Part shown: positions 11,755 to 21,569 of the stretch, piece after piece
How the letters are laid out: every line of letters begins with the position of its first letter
Numbering within the stretch: position 1 is the stretch's first letter
Source of the DNA: Azolla caroliniana
Taxonomy: Eukaryota > Polypodiophyta
Assembly: GCA_043228905.1 (NCBI GenBank)
Contig: JBHGNT010000005.1
Location: 4,774,001 to 4,838,000, forward strand
DNA length: 64,000 nt
Direction: 5' to 3'
The notes under the pieces: model-generated
Database searches by the model: none
Seen by the model: the letters and a program-made list of their open reading frames with translations, nothing else
Told to the model about the DNA's origin: nothing
Made by a program: the position numbers and the translations under genes

Positions 11755-12010
11755 TTAAAGCCACATTCCTTTCCCAGCCATGATAATGGTGATACTCAAT
11801 ATAATTGTCATCGTATCAAAAGAGGTTTAATCATATTGTCTACTCATGTCTCCACTCATGCTCCGACCCTATCTGTCTATTCAAAGTTGGAACAATGTAG
11901 ATTACATTTAACCTTTGTATTGATAAAGTTAATCCAAACCCTCAAAATCAGTAGGGGGAATCCTAAGTTCTTTGTGGATGGAGCATCCATAAAAGTCTGA
12001 ACTCCTGTCT
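11755..12010 (+). repeat. Upstream block of duplication unit 2
   Basis: Counterpart of 9240-9500, with the same motif order (GATACTCAATAT, AAAGTTAATCCAAACCCTC, AGTAGGGGGAATC, GGAGCATCCATAAAA). Unlike unit 1, about 600 bp including a TATA box and a long (GA)n tract follow before the gene. Confidence 0.75.
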
Positions 12011-12493
12011 TTTTTGCCTCCTTTATTGTTAATTAAATTTAGGATTATTTGAGATCTTGTTCATTTGAACCTCATTGTTAATTCTAATTTCTCGTTATAT
12101 ATTGGTAAATATCATCATATATACGTACTGCAATACGTTAAAGTATACACTCATATGCAGTAAATATATAAATTCTTAAGGTTTAAATTATGTAAGGAAG
12201 GTGCTCATACTCATTACTAAATACAATGTACAACATTTAACTAATACCCCCATAGAGATAGAGATAGTTATGTAACTTGATACTGACTAAAAAAACATAT
12301 GCTAAGAAGTGCGAACCAGTACTCCTGACTCCTGAGTCTTGGCTTCCTCCTTAGCTTAATCTACTGGGGCGAACGAAGTATCACACCCTTACTTTTATTA
12401 CAACTGCAACAATGATTTGGTCACATCACCACTCCCACTTATCACGCCTCAATGTTTGGTGGCCATCCAACAATGGATATACACACCAACAGC

Positions 12494-12501
12494 TATAAAA
12501 A
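12494..12501 (+). promoter_or_regulatory. Candidate TATA box of Hsp70-12 copy 2
   Basis: TATAAAAA lies 168 bp upstream of the ATG and 32 bp upstream of the (GA)n tract, which would place transcription start at or near the beginning of that tract. Copy 1 has no equivalent segment. Confidence 0.5.
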
Positions 12502-12530
12502 TACCTGATAAGCAGATGAAATATCAGAGT

Positions 12531-12531
<1 letters not shown>

Positions 12532-12603
<72 letters not shown>
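12532..12603 (+). repeat. (GA)n microsatellite in the presumed 5' UTR
   Basis: About 72 bp of uninterrupted GA dinucleotides, 58 bp before the ATG of Hsp70-12 copy 2. Such GA/CT tracts are common in plant 5' leaders and can act as GAGA elements; a role here is inferred only. Confidence 0.9.
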
Positions 12604-12606
<3 letters not shown>

Positions 12607-12661
12607 CTTTCTTTGATTCCATAGCCAGGATCTGGATTCAGATAGCCGAAAATCGTGGTCA

Positions 12662-14596
12662 ATGTCTACCTCATCCCAATGCTCATCATCATCGTCAGGA
12701 GGAGGAGCTCGCGTTGTGGTGGCACTCGACTTCGGCACGACATTCTCAGGATTTGCGTATGCACGCATCGCTGAGCCTGACAAGGTTTACAAGTTCTATG
12801 ATTGGCCATGTGTGGACAAGGTGGGTGCCAAGCCCTACTGCAAGACGCAGACCAGTGTCTATTATGAGCCCATCACCAAGCATGACTCACAAGATGCTGT
12901 CCCTAGTCACGTTGCACCCCCTGGCCCAGCTTTCAAGCTCAAGTCATGGGGCTGGTCTGCTCTCGGCGACTACATTGACTCTGATCGCTCGGCCTCAAGA
13001 CCATCCGACGGTGGTTTTGATAACCCTAATCTCTCCAGTACAATCGCAATTGCCTCTAGAATGAAAGGATTATCTGTGATGGATTCTGAAGGACGGAAGC
13101 CATGGGAAGCCAAAACACGCAACTCAAGAGGTAAAGGTTTCTTCGCTACCAAATTCAAGCTCTATCTCGCCGATCAGCATCCGGGCGATCGGAACTGTAT
13201 CCCAGCAGGCTTGTCTGTGGAGAGCATCGTAGCTGACTACCTTGGATGTATTTCAGGATTCATCCTTTCTCAGCTCCAACTGCGATACGGAGACCATTTG
13301 GGTATGGAAGATGTGCAGTGGTGCCTCACGGTGCCGGCTATATGGGATGAGAAGGCGAAGCAGACCATGAAGGCCTGCGCTGAGAAGGCCGGCATGGTGG
13401 AAGGCCCTGCATGTGATATATCCGCATCTGCCAGTCCCTTCCCGCTAGACATCATTCTTGAGCCTGAGGCGGCGGCCGTGTATTGCCAGGAGAAGGTTAA
13501 AAGTAGGCTCAACCTGAGAAAGGGTGACAAGCTCCTCGTTGCAGATGTGGGTGGCGGCACCATTGATCTCGTCGTTCACGAGAAAGCGGATGATGATCCC
13601 CAAAGCCTGAGGGTGCAGGAAGTGGTGGGGAGCTATGGAGAGCTCGGAGGTGGGACTTATGTGGACGCCCGTTTCTTCAGCTTCCTGTGCGATAAGATCG
13701 GATGCTTTAAGAAGTTTTGTAACAGAAATCCAGCCATGGCCACGCGAATCTATCGGTGGTGGCAGGACATCAAAGCTGGTTTCGATGGTGAAGGTTACAG
13801 CGCGGTTTTGCCTCTCCCTCGGAAGCTCAGCGAAGCGTGGGAAGTGTATGACAATGAATGTGGACCTGGGGGAGCCGACGCAGAAGATTATGATGAAGTG
13901 CGATTGGAAGACTATGATTTCATGAAGATATTCAGACCAGAGGTGGAGAAGGTGGTGAGGCTTATTGGGAAGCAGGTACGAGGAGTGAGGGTATTGATGG
14001 TGGTTGGTGGCTTTGCAGCTTCGCCATATCTGATGAAGTGCATAAGAGAGAAGTTCAGAGGAATGGTGGATGAGATCATGGTGCCCGAGGACCCTGGGAG
14101 TGCGATATGTGATGGAGCCGTGCGTCTCGTCATGGGGAAGGGTATAGCACAGTCGAGGGTTGCTACCGCAGGAGATTCAGCAGAGGTGCTGGATACGGAT
14201 GATGGTAGAGGAATGGTGGAAGAGATTGACGTGCCGTGGCCGGAGGATCCTGGGAGTGCGATACGCGATGGAGCTGTGCGTCTTGTCATAGGGAAGGGCA
14301 CAGCGGAGCGGAGGATTGCTGTAGTAGGAGATCCAGCAGAGGTGTTGGAGACGGATGATGGTGGAGAATTGATGTGCAAGGACACATTCCATGGTTTTGT
14401 CAGGGAAGTGTGTAAAGTGGAATTAGGTGACGCTGTTGAGCAGTGCTTTTGGCCGAATGGACATGGAAAGAGGAGTATGAAGATAGTTCCGTATAGTTCA
14501 CGGAAGGGGATGAAGGAGTGGTGGAGGAAGGGAGGTGTGAGGTGGACATTTGAGAGGAGGTCACGCAGTTGGAGAAGAAGAGACGGATCTGGATGA
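12662..14596 (+). CDS. Hsp70-12 (HSPA12)-like ATPase-fold protein, copy 2
   Basis: An intronless frame of 644 codons, close to the ~675 residues of animal HSPA12. It has an actin/Hsp70-type nucleotide-binding fold: phosphate-1 ALDFGTTFSGFAYA at ~21-34, phosphate-2 VADVGGGTIDLVV at ~292-304, and adenosine loop MVVGGFAASPYLMK at ~445-458. Hsp70-12 proteins lack the canonical Hsp70 substrate-binding domain, and none is seen here. Residues ~467-516 (GMVDEIMVPEDPGSAI...) are repeated at ~517-567 (GMVEEIDVPWPEDPGSAI...), a recent tandem duplication absent from copy 1. Relative to copy 1 the final ~20 codons are in another frame (RRSRSWRRRDGSG), so the conserved C-terminal end is lost. The ATPase core may be made, but the tail suggests early decay. 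Cytosolic location is likely: no signal peptide or membrane segment is visible. Confidence 0.82.
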   Translation: MSTSSQCSSSSSGGGARVVVALDFGTTFSGFAYARIAEPDKVYKFYDWPCVDKVGAKPYCKTQTSVYYEPITKHDSQDAVPSHVAPPGPAFKLKSWGWSALGDYIDSDRSASRPSDGGFDNPNLSSTIAIASRMKGLSVMDSEGRKPWEAKTRNSRGKGFFATKFKLYLADQHPGDRNCIPAGLSVESIVADYLGCISGFILSQLQLRYGDHLGMEDVQWCLTVPAIWDEKAKQTMKACAEKAGMVEGPACDISASASPFPLDIILEPEAAAVYCQEKVKSRLNLRKGDKLLVADVGGGTIDLVVHEKADDDPQSLRVQEVVGSYGELGGGTYVDARFFSFLCDKIGCFKKFCNRNPAMATRIYRWWQDIKAGFDGEGYSAVLPLPRKLSEAWEVYDNECGPGGADAEDYDEVRLEDYDFMKIFRPEVEKVVRLIGKQVRGVRVLMVVGGFAASPYLMKCIREKFRGMVDEIMVPEDPGSAICDGAVRLVMGKGIAQSRVATAGDSAEVLDTDDGRGMVEEIDVPWPEDPGSAIRDGAVRLVIGKGTAERRIAVVGDPAEVLETDDGGELMCKDTFHGFVREVCKVELGDAVEQCFWPNGHGKRSMKIVPYSSRKGMKEWWRKGGVRWTFERRSRSWRRRDGSG

Positions 14597-15722
14597 CCAT
14601 GCCCATGCCCATGTGTTGTGTTTTTTATGCGCCGTTCATGGGAGTGAGGAATTTGTGTGTCAATTTCGGAGTGTGACCTCCCCATGTTTTTCCTTGCTAG
14701 TTAATATGTTTCCGACAAAGAAGTATATCCTAAGATTTTCCATTTTTTGTTTTGGGGTTATCTCAGAATATGGATGGTGTGAGAATGGATATGATGTTAT
14801 TGACTCGTTGTCTTGTGTCCCTGGTGTGGGTGCACACGTATGTATCTTTCCTTCTTATATATATATTTTGTTGTTTTGGAGATCTCATCATTTTCACATA
14901 TATATATTTTGAGCGTAAGTAAATGTTGGTTCAGACAAATGTATTTCTGGTCCTAGCTACATGCTTACTCCCCCATTACGTTTCATACTCATTTTATTGG
15001 TGACTTTTATGTTGCAGTTATTATCCTAGATATGGTTCTTTAAAACCATGTTTGAAGAGTACTGTGTATTTAAGATGCTTCACTGGTTAACGTGATTCAA
15101 TACTTGAACTGTTCGTATTTGTATAGACAGCATTCCCAGGAACATGCACATTGTGTGTGCGTTGTATCTGTGATTGGTTGTATTCGTTTGTATTCATATA
15201 TATGCACATTGAACGAAAATATTCATGTGCATGTTTGTATGCCTATGTTTGTGACTAGGCTCAAGAAATCAGAATCTCGGGTTTCAATGAGATATACATA
15301 TGGGAATTTGAACCATTATTTATGCCTTCCATAAGTGCCACCTTTGTCCAAATGTTGATCAACCCCCCTTTACATTCTTTACCACCAAATTCACGCTCTA
15401 CCTTTTTGAAGTAATCAATCCTTTCCATCACGATGACTATCTCCCCTGATCTTCTTTATTATAAACCTTTATTGTTAAGGATGTTTGATACATTTCCTGC
15501 TCCATCATTTGCAATGTTTAGTTCCAACATTATAAGCAAATTATTGATCATAAAGACACTCATACATCAAGAACAGACATTGTGATCATCATATTGAGAG
15601 TAGATCGTGTGTCAATGAAATTTGACGTATCAATTGGCATGTAAAAAGTCTTGATCAAATCAAGATACAAACCTTGGTGAAACCTTGATTAAAGATCTTA
15701 GATGCATATTGAGCCTCCCAAA
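14597..15722. other. Intergenic DNA downstream of Hsp70-12 copy 2
   Basis: The first ~560 bp parallel the 3' flank of copy 1. At about 15380-15410 a short piece translates as FFTTKFTLYL, resembling FFATKFKLYL of copy 2, a possible relic of another copy. No complete gene, RNA or element is seen. Confidence 0.55.
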
Positions 15723-16037
15723 TGTTAGAAACAACAAAACAGTTTCAAAGCAACTACTTTTAGTTGCCACATTAACTCTACACCACATCTAGATTAGTTA
15801 CTATTATTATTTCCTTATATTAGTAACTGTATTTTTTAAACACATCCAATGTTCCCTCCACTTTCTCTATTATATAAAGAGGAAACCAGGAATGTTAGAG
15901 TGTGGTATTTTATGCTCTAGCTGCTGTAGCAATTTACCGTTGTAGTTGTATTCCAGCTTGTAATCCCATCTTATTATCTATTACATAGCAGTTTCAATTC
16001 TCCTCATTTCTGTTCATGTATCTCTCATTTCCTTACA
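15723..16037 (+). repeat. 5' LTR of copia-3
   Basis: A region of 315 bp from TGTTAGAAAC to TTCCTTACA, immediately before the PBS TGGTATCAGAGC (16038-16049). It holds a TATA box, TATATAAAG, at 15871-15879. The left border is inferred from the TG start, since no second LTR survives for comparison. Another TGTTAGAG at 15894 is a less likely border because the TATA box would fall outside. Confidence 0.6.
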
Positions 16038-16158
16038 TGGTATCAGAGCATTAGTAGTACAAACCCTGAAAATATACTTCCCGCTCCATACTCTATGTCT
16101 AAGAAAAAAAAAAGGAAAGAAAGAAAGAAAGAGAAAACGAGACAACAACCTTAGCATT

Positions 16159-17370
16159 ATGGCAAGCTCCACTCAAGCAAGAAAATACTTGGTAGATAAA
16201 CTTAACGCAAAGAACTACAAAATTTGGAAACCAAGGATGGAGCTACTACTTGACTTGGAGAAGCTACTTGAAGTCACCACAGGAACCTGTCGAGCACCAA
16301 AAGGCACACAATCAGAAGCATGGGAAGAATGGAAAAACAAAGATAAACGTGCAAAAGTTGAAATACTACTACACGTAGAAGACATGCAGGCTGATGCCAT
16401 TCTAAAACTCACAACTGCAGTGGAAATGTGGTCCAAACTAAAATAGATGTTTGAACCACAAGATGTTACAACTAGAATCCATACTCTTGCTACCCTGTTT
16501 CACATGTGTGTTCTGCAGGAAGAAGTAGATGTTCTTACCTTCTTGGATACCTCCTTACCTTCTCGAAGAAGCACCACTACCGGAAATGAAATCTCAGAAG
16601 AAATGAAGATTGGGCTCTTATTGAGTAAACTTCCAGAATCTTGGAATACTTTTTATCACTATGAATAGCCAGGGTAACTCCTTATCTGATATGATTACAA
16701 AAGTTCATCATGAAAATCTACGATGACAACTTAAAAATTCTACTCCATCAATAGCAATAACTACTGCAGTCAACAAACCACAAAAAATGTCATATAACAA
16801 TCGCGACAAACCTAAATCTGACAATTACAAATACACTGAAGTCTCTAATTGGAGAAAGGGAAATCAATCACACAAAACTAGTTTGCAGATATTGCAAAAG
16901 AGAAAGGCACACCGAGAGGGTATGTCGATTCAAGCCATTTGCGGAAAATAAGAAACAACCACAAGCCAACAATGTCATTTTAGAGGATAAGTCAGAATGC
17001 TATTCAGAATCAGGAGGTGATTATGATGACATGCCAGAAGAAGGAAACATTATTCAAGCATACCACGTCACTATAGAAGAATTGAAAATAGATTATGACA
17101 CGTGGTACCTGGATACTGGTGCCACACACCATCTCACATACCGAAGAGACTGGCTAGAAGATTATCAAGTTCTCTCCTATCAGTTGCAGGTAATCTTTGG
17201 TGATAAAGGAAAGAAATCTGCAATCGGTAAAGGTACAATAATGTGTATTATGTGCCTGGATTGTTCAAACTTTCAAAAGATCACCAAATTATTGTTCATA
17301 ATGTGTATTATGTGCCTGGATTGTCAAAACATCTGTTATCAGTTTTGCAATTCAGTTTTGCAAAGATAAA
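16159..17370 (+). pseudogene. Copia-3 gag and protease, broken
   Basis: Gag starts at ATG 16159 and is split by a stop at 16444-16446; a second stop follows near 16666. A zinc knuckle in another frame near 16880-16930 reads CRYCKRERHTERVCR. Protease retains YLDTGATHHLT (about 17107). A 25-bp piece with ATGTGTATTATGTGCCTGGA is present twice, at about 17239 and 17299. Confidence 0.82.
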
Positions 17371-18690
17371 GCAATTATACAATTTCAGGATGGTAGCTCA
17401 TTCATTCAGATGGTCTGTCCTAAAGAACAACATCTGTATACAATCCATAATCAATCACCATACGCATGAGTTGTACCTGTGCAAACAAAGAAACAATCTG
17501 TGCACTCAGCTACATATTTATGGTATTGTTGTTTTGGTCACATGAATATTTCAGCACTTCAACAATGTCAACAACTAAAAAGAATGAAAGGATTACAAGA
17601 AAAAGGCTTCAAAGTTATTTCTATATGTGAAAGTTGCTTGTTTGGAAAGATGTCCCATCAGCCATTTGCCAAAAGCAAGATTGTTACAGAATTCCTACTT
17701 CAACTTGTTCATATAGAAGTGTGTAGGCCATTTCCTGTACCATGTCAACTGGAAATACAAACAGGAAATGGCATTTGTAGCATTCTGGAAATACAAATAG
17801 CTTGCAAAAATCAAACATCAAGAACAATTAAAAAGGTGAGAAGTGATAATGGTGGAGAATATGTATCCCAAGGATGGGAGAATTTTTACGACAACAATGG
17901 AATAATTCATCAAAAAACAGTACCCTACACTCCACAGTAGAATGGCATTACTGAAAGAAAGAACATAACGTTGTTAAATGCTACTCGTAGTCTCCTCAAA
18001 ATGGGACAAATGAAACAACAGTTTTGTGAAGATGTAACTACACATCCTGCTATCTGCAAAATAAGACTCCTCACACTGCATTACAAGGCCAAATTTCATT
18101 TATATTATGGTATGGTGACCTACCTAATGTTTCCCATCTCAAAACTTTTGGTGCAGCAGTAGCCTATGTATATGTAAATCCACACCACAGATTAAAGTTG
18201 GATGATAGATCCTTCAGAGGACGGTTCATTGGGTATGGGGAGCAAAATGGTCTCAAAGCATACAAAATATTCAACCCGCAAACAGGTAAAACAGTTTGCA
18301 GTAGGTCAGTAAAATTGGATGAGTTCATTTTACAGAGAAATGCAGATATTATAACTAGTGAAGATGGAGAATATCCCATATGTCTACCACACTTGGTGGA
18401 AATTGAGCACAACAATATTTACCCGAATGACTCGTCTCGTATTACATCTCCTGATGATGCATCAAAAGATTCTCTATCACAGATGCACACAGAATCCCAG
18501 CGTCAAATGACAACCATCGAGAACTCAAGCCCTCATCTTTCATGTCACAACAACCCTGTTGCATGCTCTCAGCCTGACGTGCTAAATATAATAACCTCAT
18601 CATCGCCATTAATGGCGGAGAGACGGTCTCACAGGTACCACAGAACAGTTGAGAGTATAAATACTTACCGCTACGGCCGATGTTGACCGT
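17371..18690 (+). pseudogene. Copia-3 integrase, broken
   Basis: Pre-integrase (CESCLFGKMSHQPF) is followed by a core where the first catalytic Asp region is lost to a deletion (LVHIEVCRPF runs almost directly into the second half). The second Asp is present in VRSDNGGEYVS (about 17838), and a TAG replaces a codon just before NGITERKN (about 17941). The C-terminal part covers 18198-18686. I do not recognise 18690-18800. Confidence 0.8.
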
Positions 18691-18807
18691 TGCTTTCTAT
18701 AGCCATCGCAATGGCACCAGTGCCTAGGTGCTCGAAGGAAAACACACACAAAAAATGATAGAATCACAGAATTAGAGAGTAGAGCAAAAAAGGGGAAAAC
18801 TAAACCT

Positions 18808-20290
18808 ATGCAAGAACTCTACGAAACTACAACTACCATCGACGAGTATTTTGAGTCTGTCATCGACTCTGACATTTCAGCCTTTGCCACGTTTGTCGAA
18901 GATGCAAGCATTGATTTTGCTCCTATTCTAACTCTGAAACAGGTTCTCCGAAGCAATGAAACGGAAATATGGCTACAAGTGGTACAAATCGAGGCAGATG
19001 TAGTCTACAAAAACAAGACATGGAGCCTTGTTCCAAAACCATCAAAATCGAACATCATTAGCTGTAAGTGGTTATTTACAAAAAAAATTGATGCTGAAGG
19101 CAATTCTATTCGCTTCAAAGCTCGATTGGTAGGTAGAGGATTTACTCAAATTTCGGGGGTTGACTATCATGAGAGTTTCTCTCCCACATTTAAACTCACT
19201 TCTCTCCATCTCATATTTGCCATTACTACATATTTAAATTTAGAACTTGTTGAGCGGCCAGCTCAATTGGAGCCGGATCGGTTGGATAAGCCTGAGCCGG
19301 TGAGCGAGACAAATTGGTGAGCCGGTGAGCACCCGGTGACCAAAAGAGCTAGTGAGTTGGGGAGCCGGTTAGCCGGATCCATCAATAACCGAAAGCCTAG
19401 TAGCAGCTAGACTACTAGGGAGTTATTACTCTCGTAGTTAGTGTCAGACGCTCGAGTGAGCATTGAAGTACACCGTACTTGTGTCAGTCCGTATGGACCT
19501 GTACAATAGTGTTCGCTGAACACATACGATGTACAGAGCGTTGATATAATTTTTTGAATAGAGTTTCTTGTTCTCTCTCTCTGTGTCTCCCGCGTACTGT
19601 TAAGCTCTCCATTAAACTTGTTCTCTGTTTTCTGTTCTTTATTGCTTCCGCACGCTATTTGTTTTTACAGAACTCCATCATGTTGATTTGAAGGAGGATA
19701 TCTATATGGAGCAGCCCCCAATACTTGAAGATAGTGCACATCCTGATTATGTATGCAAATTGCATAAACCTCTCTATGGCTTGAAGCAATCACTGCGTCA
19801 ATGGTATGCCAAACTCCATAACTTTCTCCTTCACAAGGGTTTTATGCAACTACAACCAAAACCAACATTGTACATCTGCAAGCAAGATTCCAATTTCCTA
19901 TTATTAGGAGTTTATGTGGATGACCTACCAATTGCTGGCACCTCCCGACATGAGTTACAAACTTCCTTTCCCACCAAGCACCTTGAAGAACTTGAATACT
20001 TTCTTGGTCTAGAAGTCAAGTGCAATCCCAATACAGGAATCCTCTCCATCTCCCAAAATAAATTAGTTGATGGTATTCTTCAAAAGTTTGATATGATGGA
20101 TTGCTCTTCCATTGCTACTCCAGTCAATATTCCTTGCCATCTATCTAGCTCTGACTGCCCCTCTACTCCTGAAGAAGTTGCTTTTATGAAAAATATACCA
20201 TATCGCCAAATTCTTGGTAGTTTGCGGTACTTAGTAAGTTGCACCCACCCTAATCTATTATTCTCCACAAGTTTTCTATCACGTTTTATG
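18808..20290 (+). pseudogene. Copia-3 reverse transcriptase, split by a solo LTR
   Basis: The N-terminal RT piece (CKWLFTKKIDAEGN...RLVGRGFTQISGVDY) runs to 19247 and resumes at 19675 with DLKEDIYMEQPP, GLKQSLRQWY and GVYVDDLPIAG. It ends near 20290 after SCTHPNLLFSTSFLSRFME, where copia similarity stops. Confidence 0.85.
19248..19669 (+). repeat. Solo LTR inside copia-3 RT
   Basis: A 422-bp insert, TGTTGAGCGG ... GTTTTTACA, flanked by 5-bp direct repeats GAACT (19243-19247 and 19670-19674). Deleting it with one repeat rejoins the RT frame. The TG...CA ends and 5-bp duplication fit a copia or Ty3 solo LTR. It resembles no other LTR in the window. Confidence 0.88.
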
Positions 20291-20948
20291 GAGCTAACTT
20301 GTAAACTGAAACCGAACCACGAAACTGTGGTTTTAATGGTTTAACGGTTCAAAATTTATTCAACAATTTGGTTTAACGGTTTCGTGGTTTGGTTCCGTTC
20401 CATTCAAGTTTCAATTTTTTTAAACGGTTTGATTTTGACCCTCTCAAACCGAACCGAACCGTTGTCGATCGTTAAATAGCATCATTGTATACTCAAAAAA
20501 TCCATAGTAATGAATACAACATGTCATCATCCAATCATTATTGAGCTTGATGCAAACCACATTACAAGTGTCATAAAGATCAAAATTGGACAAGACTTTT
20601 TACTTTGAATGTGGGCGAGGGTTAGCGGACTAGTGGTGAATGATACCAATTGCGAATGGGTAGTCGATACAAGCCCCAATGGTTATATCATATATATAGT
20701 CCAATCATGGCATAAATAATGCCAAATGCCCTTTGAACCATGAGATGCGAATATGTGTTATCTTATTAGAAGTCCTAAATTTGATCTCACATAAATCATA
20801 TTGTGCTCTGATAGATGTATCCATTTTCCTACCCAAACAATGTATGTATGAAAATGTAACCTTCATATTCATAAAGTTAAATTTAGATTCCACTACCCCA
20901 AAATGAGTAGATCAAATCATGAGTGTGTGAACTCATGATCCTCGATGT
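20291..20948. other. Intergenic DNA with a short inverted repeat and an upstream-block relic
   Basis: An imperfect inverted repeat pairs AACCGAACCACGAAAC (about 20312-20327) with GTTTCGTGGTTTGGTT (about 20378-20393). About 20690-20948 resembles the Hsp70-12 upstream block (ATTCATAAAGTTAAATTTAG, then AATGAGTAGATC and GTGTGAACTCATG). No gene is seen. Confidence 0.55.
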
Positions 20949-20953
20949 CATTA

Positions 20954-21559
20954 TGTTGGGAATCAACGCTTGGATTCACCTTCACCGCTCGGCCACAACC
21001 GATTAATCGCGGATCAATGTAGCAGAAAATAGGAAATACAGAGAAAGACGCGATACACAGGGATTAACGTGGAAAACCCTATACGGGAAAAACCACGGGA
21101 GTGCGAGACTCCGAACCAAACTATGCACAGAGAAATATACAATGGCGAGCTGCAAGGCAACGACCTTGAGCTCGCTGTCCTCGCCACAGGCGGCGGAAAT
21201 ACACAGAGGCGTCTACCTCTTCCTCTCTCGCGCTCTATCTCTCTCTCTCTCTCACGGCTGCTCCCTCTTCACTCCTCTTGAGTGGAAAAACAGAAAAATA
21301 ATGAGCAACAGAAAAACTGTTTGCCCTAAGTCATATTTATACTTATATGACTTTGGGCTATTTACAACTATAGCCTCAGGGGGCTCGTAGCGAACATATT
21401 CACGGATATGTCCCTGCATCCGGATCGCTCTTCGGGTACATTCGTCATCCGGCACCGAAGCCGGGGTCTTCGTCATCCGGATCCGAAACCGAAACCGGGC
21501 TTGTCGGCATTCATCTCCGATATCCGACCATCCCATCCGAAGGGACCGTAATCCCAACA
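20954..21559 (-). repeat. 3' LTR of copia-B
   Basis: From TGTTGGGAATC to AATCCCAACA in plus orientation, a perfect short inverted end. On the minus strand a TATA box TATAAATA lies at 21334-21341. A (CT)n tract sits at about 21234-21252. The polypurine tract (GAAGTGAAGGGGGAGTT on the minus strand) directly adjoins at 21560-21576. Confidence 0.95.
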
Positions 21560-21569
21560 AACTCCCCCT

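Larger units (their letters stand above)
15723..20290 (+). mobile_element. Copia-3: truncated Ty1/copia element
   Basis: Left LTR, PBS and broken gag, protease, integrase and RT follow one another on the plus strand. Coding similarity stops abruptly near 20290, within the RT/RNase H junction region. RNase H, polypurine tract and 3' LTR are missing. A solo LTR (19248-19669) splits the RT. Many stops and an internal loss in integrase make it an old relic. Confidence 0.85.

Noticed and set aside
18690-18800. Possible extra insertion in copia-3
   Set aside because: Sequence is unrecognised, but I found no TG...CA ends or direct repeats to support an insertion.
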